Under the pieces are notes generated by a model, which was not told where the DNA came from, did no database searches, and saw only the letters and a list, made by a program, of their open reading frames with translations. A program made the position numbers and the translations under genes. A stretch of DNA of 64,000 nt, from positions 12,674,952-12,738,951 of the forward strand of contig NC_064775.1 of assembly GCF_011397635.1 (NCBI RefSeq), written 5' to 3'. Of the stretch, positions 46,265 through 56,540 are shown piece after piece (within the stretch, counting starts at the first letter, position 1; every line of letters begins with the position of its first letter). This DNA comes from Epinephelus fuscoguttatus. Lineage: Eukaryota; Chordata; Actinopteri; Perciformes; Serranidae.

Positions 46265-49200
46265 ATGTCCTGGCCCGCGCTGTACGCTCAGTTAGTCGGG
46301 GCAAACCGTCACTCCACCAGCCTGGGGAAGATCTGGCTCTCTGTGCTGTTTATTTTCCGGGTCATGGTGCTGGTTGTTGCTGCTGAGAGCGTCTGGGGGG
46401 ACGAGCAGTCTGACTTCACCTGTAACACTCTCCAGGTAGGGCACCCAGACACATGTAATATATCCAATTTCTCACCATGTCATCTTGCTGTGTGGGATGT
46501 CATGTCATCAAGATGTGATTCACCTGTGTGTGTGTATACAACACATATAAAGCAACTAAACTGTTATATTGCTGTCTGTTTTTCAGCCTGGCTGTGAAAA
46601 CGTCTGCTATGATCAGTTCTTCCCTGTCTCACACATCCGTCTCTGGTGTCTTCAGCTCGTCTTTGTCTCCACGCCAACACTCCTAGTCGCAATGTATGTG
46701 GCCTATCGGAACCACAGAGATAAGAAGACACTCCTACAGGTGTGTGTACCATTTCATTTGTCTGCCATCCTGGGGGGAGACTGTTCCTGTGTCTTGTCTT
46801 TTCTCTCTTTTATCTTGTCATGTCTTGCTCAGCAGGGATTTGCATCTCCATACAAGGCTACCTGTTTGAAAATGTGTCTTTAATTGACGACGCACTTGCT
46901 TTGAATGGATGATGTTTCCAAGCAGCGCCCTCTTTGGTGCTGTTCACTATTGCAATGTGCACCAGTTGTTTGTAGACAGCTACCTACCGTATAGTAAAGT
47001 AATACACACTAAGGGGTTGTAGTGAGGTGCTGATCACGAGCAGTAGACTTGGAAGTAGAAAAGAAGCCAGCGAGTGATCATCATGAATGTTTCAGGATAT
47101 TGTCATGATTTTGCTTTGCACCTTTCGGTAATTGCTTGAAAAATTTAGGTTTACGTTGACGAAGCCCATTTGACGTCAGTGCAACCCGTGTGGAGGTGAT
47201 CAGGTGTGCTTGGACCTGACTTTGACATGGAAAAGCCCTATTGGAAGTGGGAGGCTATGAATTGACAAGTGCATGCTGGGTGGTTTCTGTCAGTCAAGTG
47301 ATGACTGACTTGATGGGCTTGGTAAATGGACTTGCACTGTATAAGCCCTTTTAGTCTCTCAAAGTGCTATTATACTACTTTTTACATTCACTCAGACATT
47401 TACACACTGGTGGAGCAATTTAGGGCTATTTGTGATACTTCAACCTCCAGACTAGAGGAGCTTGGGATCAGACCACCAGTTTTCCATCCAGATTGCAGAC
47501 AAACAATACTTTCTCTGGCTCCATTTTAAACCTTCCATGCTATGCTCTTCTTAATGTTCCTGATTGGTCAGTATTCAGACTGAATTGAAATACAAGATCA
47601 TGTGCCAGTAAAGTTTCAGGGAAACTTTAAAGTAACACACATTAGCTGTAGTCAGCAACAGGTTTCTCATCGTTTTACCTAAGATCATCCCTGAGCTTCT
47701 TTAATCCTTTTCCACCAACTGCACCTTACAAGTAAGACATCTCACCTCCACACCTCTGTATAGAAGATACAGAGTTATCACACAGGGACAGGGGTGCTTC
47801 AGCCTCTCTTCCAAGCTAGTGTCTCTCACAATGAGCTTTTCCTGTATTTCAGTTTCAACAGAACCAGGAGAGTTATGAATCTCCTGATCTGGGACTCATC
47901 TATTCATGCAAGCAAAAAATATGACATAATAGACCTCCTCAAACACTTTCTGATCCTCTCTGCTTTATATTTTCTTAGAATAGACAGATCTAGTTATATT
48001 TAACTAATTTTCCCTCAACTGTTGTTTTGTCTTGTAATGCCTTGCTTTATCATGTCATGTTTTATCTTGTCATGTCTTGTTTTATCGTGTCATGTTTTAT
48101 CTTGTCATATCATGTTTTATCATGTCATGTCATGTTTTATCTTGTCATGCCATGTTTTGTCATGTCGTGTCTTGTTTATCATGTCATGTCATGTTTTATC
48201 TTGTCATGCCATGTTTTGTCATGTCATGTCTTGTTTATCTTGTCATGTCATGTTTTATCTTGCCATGTCTTACTTCATCATGTCATGTCATGTTTTATCT
48301 TGTCATGTCTTACTCTATCTTGTCAAGTCATGTTAATCATGTCATGTTTTATCATGTCATGTCATGTTTTATCTTGCCATGTCTTACTTCATCATGTCAT
48401 GTTTTATCTTGTCATGTCTTACTTTATCTTGTCATGTTTTACCATGTCATGTCTAACTTCATCATGTCATGTTTTATCTTGTCATGTCTTACTTTATCTT
48501 GTCATGTTTTATCATGTCATGTCTAACTTCATCATGTTATGTTTTATCTTGCCATGTCTTACTTTAACTTGTCATGTCATGTTTTATTATGTCATGTCTT
48601 ACTTTATCTTGTCATGTCATGTTTTATCTTGTCATGTCATGTCATGTCTTGTTTTATCTTGTCATGTCATGTTTTATCTTGTCATGTCATGTCTTGTTTT
48701 ATCTTGTCATGTCATGTTTTATCTTGCCATGTCTTACTTTATCTTGTCATGTCATGTTTTATCTTGTCATGTCTTACTTTATCTTGTCATGTTTTATCTT
48801 GTCATGTCTAACTTCATCATGTCATGTTTTATCTTGTCATGTCTTACTTTAACTTGTCATGTCATGTTTTATTATGTCATGTCTTACTTTATCTTGTCAT
48901 GTCATGTCTTGTTTTATCTTGTCATGTCATGTTTTATCTTGTCATGTCTTACTTTATCTTGTCATGTTTTATCATGTCATGTCTAACTTCATCATGTCAT
49001 GTTTTATCTTGCCATGTCTTACTTTAACTTGTCATGTCATGTTTTATTATGTCATGTCTTACTTTATCTTGTCATGTCATGTTTTATCTTGTCATGTCAT
49101 GTCTTGTTTTATCTTGTCATGTCATGTTTTATCTTGCCATGTCTTACTTTATCTTGTCATGTCATGTTTTATCTTGTCATATCATGTCATGTTTTATCTT

Positions 49201-49999
49201 GTCATGTCTTACTTTATCTTGTCATGTCATGTTTTATCTTGCCAAGTCTTACTTCATCATGTCACGTTTTATCTTGTAATGTCTTGTTTTATCATGTTTT
49301 TTTTTTCTCTGTTGTGTTGTCATGTCATGTTATGTCATCTTGTGTGACAGGGTTCTGGCAGAGCTGCTTTCCTCAGCAACAAAGGCCAGGAGGAAGATTT
49401 GGAGACTCTAAAGAAACGGAGACTCCCTATAGCTGGCGCCCTCTGGTGGACATATGCCTGCAGCCTGTTGTTCAGGCTGCTATTTGAAGGAGGATTCATG
49501 TAGGATCTGCCACTCTTTTCCATAATATTTCGGGTTTGCTATAATCAGATGCTTCCTGTCTCCACACAGTATGTGTCTTTGTCTCTCCAGGTACGCTCTG
49601 TACGTGGTGTACGATGGTTTCCAGATGCCACGGCTGGTGCAGTGTGATCAGTGGCCGTGTCCTAACCTGGTGGACTGCTTCATCTCACGCCCCACCGAGA
49701 AAACCATCTTCACCATTTTCATGGCCACTTCCTCCTCTATCTGCATGGTCCTTAACATGGCTGAGCTTGCATATCTTGTTGCCAAGGCTGTCACTAGGTA
49801 GAGGTATTAATCAGTCAGACAGTCAGGTGATTAATTGAAATTCGAAGTCCTCCATCTTTCATGTGGGTTATTGAAATGCAGAAAGTCCTTGAGTCCACAT
49901 GTCACATCTTGTTTTTTCAGGAGTCTCAGTGGTCAGAAGGAGAGGAAAACATGCAGAAAGCAGAATAAGACAAACCAGAAGTTACTTGTCTCAACCTGA
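46265..49999 (+). CDS. Beta-type connexin (GJB2/GJB6-like), 5 coding exons
   Basis: Gap-junction channel subunit of 252 residues. Exons: 46265-46435, 46587-46739, 49351-49499, 49591-49797 and 49921-49999, totalling 759 nt; phases 0-0-2-2. It starts [18 protein letters not shown]. Four membrane segments are evident. Loop 1 has C-X6-C-X3-C ([12 protein letters not shown]) and loop 2 C-X4-C-X5-C ([12 protein letters not shown]), followed by [13 protein letters not shown]. The short loop and 30-residue tail are of beta type. Being next to gja3, it probably belongs to the GJB2/GJB6 group (a gjb8-type gene in fish nomenclature), but I do not assign a symbol. Most beta connexins have one coding exon, so four coding introns are unusual. 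AATAAA is at 50300. Confidence 0.88.
47325..47515 (-). mobile_element. tRNA-derived SINE tail, minus orientation
   Basis: The plus strand reads 'taaatggacttgcactgtat', then 'ctctcaaagtgct' and 'tttacacactggtgg'. This is the reverse complement of the 3' body of the SINE at 55385-55590. The tRNA-like head is degraded. Confidence 0.6.
48020..49345. repeat. TCATG-rich satellite array, 1.3 kb
   Basis: An array of TCATG pentamers and a longer unit close to TTTTATCTTGTCATGTCATG, with variants such as 'tcttactttatct' and 'ctaacttcatcatg'. All plus-strand frames are open for long distances, up to 319 codons, giving Ser-Cys-His-Val-Leu-rich frames that are artefacts. It ends a few bases before the connexin exon 3 acceptor. 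Confidence 0.97.
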
Positions 50000-50299
50000 G
50001 GAAGCAGCAGCAAGGTGGGCGATACATGCAGAAGAAAGATTTTCCGAAGACTTAAAAATCTTTAAAGCTTAGGTGCTACACATGTGAATGACAAACCGTG
50101 TGTAAATAGGACTCATTGAACATTTTCTATGATACCTTAAATGTAACCTCAAAGGGTGGAGAGGATGGAATCAGTGTCAACTCAAATCTGTATTTTTACA
50201 TGATACTATAGTGTCTGAGATTGTATGTCAATTCTTAATTGTCAGTACTTGAGTTAATTGGATATAAATACACTCACCATTTCCTACTTTATGTACCTC

Positions 50300-50305
50300 A
50301 AATAA
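50300..50305 (+). terminator. Poly(A) signal of the beta connexin
   Basis: AATAAA about 300 nt after the stop codon at 49999. Confidence 0.7.
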
Positions 50306-50670
50306 AGTTTCATCTTATCGTAACTGTGTCTCAGTCCAATAGTTTGATTTAATAATGACATGATAATAATAATGCTCTTGTCTGGAGGTCTAAAATTACT
50401 AAGTCAGGGAATACTTTGTATTGTATTGGAATGAAATTGACTGAACAGGACAACACACATATTTTCATTGACAATAGAGGCATCAAATGATCCACTGTAT
50501 TAACCTCTGCTGACCTCTGCTGGTGGCCAGCAGCAACTGCACCACCTCTGACAGCTCCATGGTCTCCTCCTATGAGGGACAGTCACAAAACATGTCTGGT
50601 GAAGAGGTGATGTCACCCCATAATAAGTGACCATGGTGAAGCAGTTTGTGGCTTAAAAAGCTTAATAGCC

Positions 50671-51030
50671 TAGTAGTAGTAGTAGTTATACTAGCTTGGT
50701 AATAGTAGCCTGGTAATAGTAGCCTGGTAGCAGTTGCCTGGTTATAGTAGCCTGGTATTAGTAGTATTGTAGTAGTAGTAGTAGTAGTAGTAGTGGTAAT
50801 AGTAGCCTGGTAATAGTAGCCTGATAGTAGTAGTAGTGGTAAAAGTAGCCTGGTAGTAGTAGCCTGGTAGTAGTAGTAGTAGTAGTGGTAATAGTAGCCT
50901 GGTAATAGTAGCCTGGTAGTAGTAGTAGTAGTGGTAATAGTAGCCTTGTAGTAGTAGCCTGGTAGTAGTAGTAGTAGTAGTAGTGGTAATAGTAGCCTGG
51001 TAGTAGAAGTAGTGGTAATAGTAGTAGTGT

Positions 51031-51061
<31 letters not shown>

Positions 51062-51309
51062 CGTAGTAGTAGCCTGGTAATAGCCCGGTAGTAGTAGTAG
51101 TAGCCTGGTGGTAGTAGTAGTAGTAGTGGTAAGAGTAACCTGGTAATAGTAGCCTGATAATACTTAGCCTGGTAGTAGCAGCCTGGTAATAGTAGTAGTG
51201 GTAAGAGCAGCCTGGTAATAGTAGCCTGGTAGTAGTAGTAGTAATAGTAGCCTGGTAATAGTAGCCTGGTAGTGGTAGTAGTAGTAATAGTAGCCTGGTA
51301 ATAGTAGCT

Positions 51310-51359
<50 letters not shown>

Positions 51360-51854
51360 ATAGTAGCCTGGTAGTAGAATTAGTGGTAATAGTAATAGTG
51401 TTAGTAGTAGTAGTAGTAGAAGACTTGTATTAGTAGTAGTAATAGTAGTCGTAGTAGTAGCCTGGTAATAGTAGCCTGGTAGTAGTAGTAATTGGAACTT
51501 TGGTAATAGTAGCCTGGTAGTAGTAGCCTGGTAATAGTAGTAGTGGTAATAGTAGTAGTAGTAGTAGTAGTAGCCTGGTAATAGCCCGGTAATAGTAGCC
51601 TAGTGGTAGTAACCTGGTAATAGTAGTAGTAGTGGTAATACTTAGCCTGGTGGTAGTAGTAGTAGTAGTAGTAGTGGTAATAGTAGCCTGGCAGTAGTAG
51701 TAGTGGTGTTAGTAGTAGTATTAGCAGTAGTAGCCTGGTAATAGTAGTGTTAGTAGTAGTAGTGGTAGCCTGGTAATAGTAGTGTTAGTAGTAGTGGTAG
51801 CAGTAGTAGCCTGGTAATGGTAGTAGCAATAGTAGTAGCCTGGTAATAGTAGTG

Positions 51855-51888
<34 letters not shown>

Positions 51889-52098
51889 CCTGGTAATGGT
51901 AGTGTTAGTAGGAGGAGTAGTAGTAGTAGTAGCCTGGTAATGGTAGTGTTAGTAGTAGTAGTAGTAGTAGCAGTAGTAGCCTGGTAATAGTAGTGTTAGT
52001 AGTGTTAGTAGTAGTAGTGGTAGCCTGGTAATAGTAGTGTTAGTAGTAGTGGTAGCAGTAGTAGCCTGGTAATGGTAGTAGCAGTAGTAGTTGTTGTA
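50671..52098. repeat. TAG/AGCCTGG satellite array, 1.43 kb
   Basis: Trinucleotide GTA/TAG runs interspersed with a longer unit close to 'tagcctggtaatagtag'. Several higher-order variants exist (with 'gtgttagtag', 'gtggtaatag' and 'cctggtaatgg'). It ends about 500 nt before the putative gja3 first exon. Confidence 0.97.
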
Positions 52099-52359
52099 AA
52101 CAGTTTTAAAGTGGTATTAAATTTGTCCTGTCAGTAAAGTGATGGAGTCGCCTCTGCCCCCTGTCCATACCTCCATACACACACAAACACACGCGCGTGC
52201 GCGCACACAAGCACATACCTTCCCCCCCACCACAACCCCCCTCGTGCGCCCCATGCACGGGGACACCAATGTGTGACAGTGGCGGATGGCCTTGGCCACG
52301 CGGGACGCAGCCGCTGCGCTTCGCCTTCGCGGGACAGGTTCCACACGCGCTCTTTTTTA

Positions 52360-52599
52360 GACTAGACTAGCCTCTCGTCTTTTTTACTCTCTCTCTCTCT
52401 CTCTCTCTCCCCCTCTCTCTGTACTCCTCTCTCTGTGTCTCTCTCCCTCCCCCTCCTCTCCCACTAATCTCACCTACTCCTCGCCTGGTCGCCTCGAGCC
52501 CTCCCGTGGGAGTCAAAGAAAGAAGAAGGAGGAGGAAACAAAGTGAGAGGAGAAGAAGAAGCGCGCTGCCGGGAGGGAGACGTGTTTCAGAGGAGAGCG
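52360..52599 (+). promoter_or_regulatory. gja3: Putative gja3 promoter and non-coding exon 1
   Basis: A CpG-containing stretch from about 52180 is followed by a CT-rich tract (52378-52465) and a purine-rich segment ending in a good donor, GAGAGCG/gtaagc, at 52599/52600. The gja3 coding exon is preceded by an acceptor and so needs an upstream exon; this is the best candidate. The transcription start is unknown. Confidence 0.45.
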
Positions 52600-54481
52600 G
52601 TAAGCAGGTGGATGCTGGAGTGATGGTGTTGGTTGGAGTGGGAGGGAAGAGGAGGGATTATCATCCTTCCACCTGCTGGATTATCAGCACCTCTCATGTT
52701 GCGTTCACTTCACTGTGGGAAAGACGGCAGACAGGAAGCCACTAATATCTCAGGAATTGATTTAGGATATTTTTTTATGATAAAAACTGAACATAAAATC
52801 TTTGAAATTCCTTTTTTTTTTTTTTTATTTAAATTTCCTTTACTATAATCAATTAAAACACATCAACCTGAGCCCTTGACAGTCAGTTAGGATGTATTAT
52901 AGCTAACCTACAATGCCAATTGACAGCTTGTCTTCTCAGTGTTAGCCGCCCTGTTTTCTTGATCTGCCTCATGAAGTGTGTTGGAGCAACTTTTTGGTCA
53001 TTTTTGTATTTATTCAAAGAAGCTAGATTGGTAAAGCATCAAAAATCACAATTTTGCATTTATCACAATTTACAATATAAAAATAAATATGTCATTTTAT
53101 TATTTATCATCGGCTAATACTACTATGTTTTTAAAATGTACACAACCTGCTTAAAACCAGTGCTCCTAATGGGCAACCAATGTTTTTTTGTTGCAGTTCC
53201 CATAGTAACATATTGCTGCTCTTAACTACTCTCTTGTTAAAATGACCATTACCATATTCCCTGTTTATTCTGGGATGTTTTGGGATGGATGTTACTTTCT
53301 TGGGGTCCGACACTTGGACACGCTGATGAACTCTTTCCATCAGTTTGCCTTCTTTTATCTTTATCTACATTTATAGTACTGCTCTGTACTTTCACACACA
53401 TTTAGTCATTTATTTACATTTATGGTATTGCATATTATATATAACATTATACTTATTTATTCTTTGTATTCATTACATCCCTTTGTGCAATTTTAAGCAT
53501 GCCTACACACTTTTACGCATCGTTAAAAATCTTTTTATGCACTTTTACACACTGTGCACTTTGTGTGTACCCTTGCACACTTGCTGACCCTGAGCTGTTA
53601 TTAATCTGTAGCATCATTTCTTCCAAGAATCAACATTACTCATGGAGTAACCCAGCTCCTGACATTATCTAAGCTTACCTCGGTTCATCTGACCGACTTA
53701 TATTATGTTTACGGATGTGCATTTAACCAAAATCAGGCTGACTTTATTAACAGACTAGTCTTTGGTGTCAACATTGCTACTGTCTGCGTATCTTAAAAAA
53801 GGTTTTCAGGGTGCGAGCGGCAGGCCAAGAGTTAACTGTTTGGGCTGTTTTAGCACAAAGACCTCTGATCCATCAAAAGCACACCCCAGCCAGGACAATG
53901 TCCATCTAGCAGCTTCGCTATTGTCTGTCGTGACAGATGGTATTTCATCACGTCAACACATCATGTACATGTACACATGCCGCTGTGAGATCAGTAGACA
54001 GTTACAGTAACTAGTCCATTTATTTACTGAGACTGTTCTCCCTTCGTTCAGCTCTAAGGTTTGGAAAGTCACTGAACATTTGTGAATTTAGCAAAGATGT
54101 TTGAATATGTTGAGGTAGATTTTGGAACATTTATTGTAGTAAAGGGAATTAACAGAACTCAACTTCATTGAGACTATTATATTTCCTTTATGGACTTTCA
54201 GACTGCTGATTTACTTCTAGGACAGAAGCTGTGATCGTAACTTTTATTTTAGAAGTAAAATATAAGTTTCATTGCCCTCACGTTGGTGGCGTAGTGTGTG
54301 TTACTGTAACTTTGAGTGTGTGTTTGTGAGTCCGTACATATCAGTCGATCCCAGGCAAACATTTGCCCTCCTCAGCATTCCTGGGATGTGATGAGTCCAG
54401 CATTCAACCGGGACAACCTGTTATCCACTCATTCACTTCCCACAGATGGCCAGCCATTGTCCACTAGCCAGCCAGCTCTGC

Positions 54482-54483
<2 letters not shown>

Positions 54484-54531
<48 letters not shown>
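54484..54531. repeat. (CA)n microsatellite
   Basis: About 24 uninterrupted CA units. Confidence 0.95.
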
Positions 54532-54533
<2 letters not shown>

Positions 54534-55020
54534 TACATGGACGTTTGCAAGCAAATGTATATGTGGAAAAAGTAAGAAAGGCAACACAAAGCACTTTTTC
54601 CATACGTGCAAAAATACACATACATCTACATCTGCAGAGGACACACAGATGTATGGATACACTTTTAATCTATCTTTAGATTTATGTTCAGTAGGTCAGC
54701 TTCCTCATAAAAGCACCACAACCATAGTGTCCTCCCTATATTTTGTGATGGATGAATGCATACAAATTTTAGTCCTTATTTTAGTAGGTACTGAGTCACT
54801 AAATGTGAGGTTTTGTTGCGTGCTATGATAAATTGACTCCGTGCAGATCTCAAACTTTGACTGGCTCTGGTTTATTATTTTAGTAGCTCATGAAGAATAA
54901 GTGTTTCAGGAACTAAAAGCAGTGAGATAATCCATGCTGTATGTGAGGTTTGACCATAAACGAGAATTTTGTGTGATTTCTGTTTGAATTTGACAAGAGT
55001 GTTCTGTCTCTCCTTTACAG

Positions 55021-55082
55021 ATATAGTTTTTCTTCTGATCTCTGGTCGATGGATTTATCACTGACAACACAACAATATTTTA
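55021..55082 (+). other. gja3: Candidate alternative non-coding exon of gja3
   Basis: A 62-nt segment with a strong acceptor before it (tctctcctttacag) and a consensus donor after it (TTTTA/gtaagt). It has in-frame stops and no family match, so it could only be untranslated. Confidence 0.35.
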
Positions 55083-55384
55083 GTAAGTCCGCCTTCCCTT
55101 TCCTTATTTTGATACTTTTCACTTTCAGTTTGTCAAAGAGCAATGCACTTCGTCAGCAGCTCTGCATGTCAAGGGATGCTCAGGGATGGCATGTCAATTT
55201 ATACTCGTTCCATGCAATGTAACTTTTTTTAAAAACATCTGTTTTCACAGGAAACGTAGAGTTCCCACTTGTTAAATGCATGCAGTCTCTTTTCAAAACA
55301 AACTTAGAACATAGGTTAAAAAAAAACTGTTTTAGATTAATTTCCTTAGGTTCAGAGAACAAAATGGTAGCCTTGCCAACACTG

Positions 55385-55590
55385 GGGCGGCTGTGACTCA
55401 GAGGTAGAGCGGGTTGTACACCTATCGGCAGATCAGCGGTTCGATGTCGAGGTATCCTTGTGAGAGATACTGAACCCCAAATTGCTCACGATGATGCTTC
55501 CATCGGTGTGTGGTTGTATGATAGCCTTGGCCACCAGTGTGTGAAAGGGTGAATGTAACTAGTGGTGTAAAAAGCACTTTGACTGGTTCA
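55385..55590 (+). mobile_element. tRNA-derived SINE, plus orientation
   Basis: The head 'gactcagaggtagagcgg' is an A-box-like sequence and 'cggttcgatgtcg' a B-box-like one. The body contains 'ctgaaccccaaattgctc' and ends 'agcactttgactggtt'. This family is common in percomorphs. The head is not a functional tRNA. Confidence 0.75.
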
Positions 55591-56540
55591 ATGATGTCAG
55601 TCCAAAATTATGTGGTTAGGTTTTGAAAAAAAGTAATGGTTTGGCTTAAAATAATTATGTTTGTTATTAACGTGATAACGTTACGTGGCGTACATCCCTG
55701 GCTATGTTGTTATTAAAATAACTCAATTGACTTTGAGATGAATGAGAGATGAAAGTCCGGAGTTTGTTTGACCCATCCATCTCTCCTCCAACCCGTCATA
55801 GGAGGACTTTCTTTATGCTATGGTAGTTATTTGGTGCATAAAAAATGGCGGTGCATCCCACATCGCCTCTAAAAGGTGCCTCGGTATGTCAGTATCTGAT
55901 GCCGAAGGCCACTGATCGAGTGTCAGTATTTGACAAGTTGAGGGTGAGATCAGGTTGCATTTTGTTGTCCCTTCTGACCTAAAAACCTGTAACAGACATT
56001 TCATTTGGATCCTCGTCTGTTCTATTACTGAAAAGGTTTTCAGTACAGAGTAGTCATGGGGCTGGTGAAAATGAGTCTCCTAAAACTAATTTGTTATAAA
56101 CTATCGTAACTTTTAGGTAGGCAGTGGCCTATCATCAACCAAAGAGCTAAGCTGTTGCCTCGGGGGACAATGAACATGGCATTCCTTTGAGTCACTCCCA
56201 TTCTGGTGCCATCATTAGTCCCAGTGTGTATTAGTCCACCGCTGAATATTTTATTTCACAATAAAAGTATATATGTGACCCAATTTTTAAATGTTTTTTC
56301 TTCAGTGGGAACAAATGGGCTTATTGCAGAGTGCTACAGACAAAGTGCAATGATTTTGGTCTTTTGTTAAGAAAACTATTGGAAAAGTTTTCATCACTTC
56401 ACAATCTGTTTATCTCTGGTTTCTGTCTCCAGACAGTACTTGTGCTATCTTCTCTGTCTCCTGCGTCTCCTCTCGTTTTGCGTCTTGTCTTCTTCATCAC
56501 ACTCTTGTTTTCCTCTCCAGGCTAGATAATCGAGTGAAGC

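Larger units (their letters stand above)
46740..49350 (+). other. Connexin intron 2, 2.61 kb, half satellite
   Basis: Phase-0 intron between LLQ and GSGRAAF. It carries a SINE copy (about 47325-47515) and the TCATG satellite (about 48020-49345), and ends 'gtgtgacag'. Confidence 0.85.
52600..56520 (+). other. Putative gja3 5' intron region
   Basis: About 3.9 kb with no coding exon. It holds a (CA)n microsatellite (54484-54531), a candidate non-coding exon at 55021-55082 and a SINE (55385-55590). Confidence 0.55.

Noticed and set aside
48027-49487. Very long plus-strand open frames (up to 319 codons) rich in Ser, Cys, His, Val and Leu
   Set aside because: They are translations of the TCATG satellite, which happens to lack stops; all frames look alike and there is no family resemblance.
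50671-52098. A CRISPR-like array
   Set aside because: The sequence is eukaryotic, and the units are simple trinucleotide repeats without unique spacers.
55385-55460. A plus-strand tRNA gene
   Set aside because: A- and B-box-like sequences are present, but the cloverleaf is not convincing and the body and tail are those of a SINE. The same reasoning applies to 41950-42140 and 63164-63240.
56304-56330. A VGTNG-like reading after a 'ttcag', resembling the missing NIDO segment
   Set aside because: It lies 50 kb from the NIDO exons, beyond the other genes, and lacks further similarity; coincidence.
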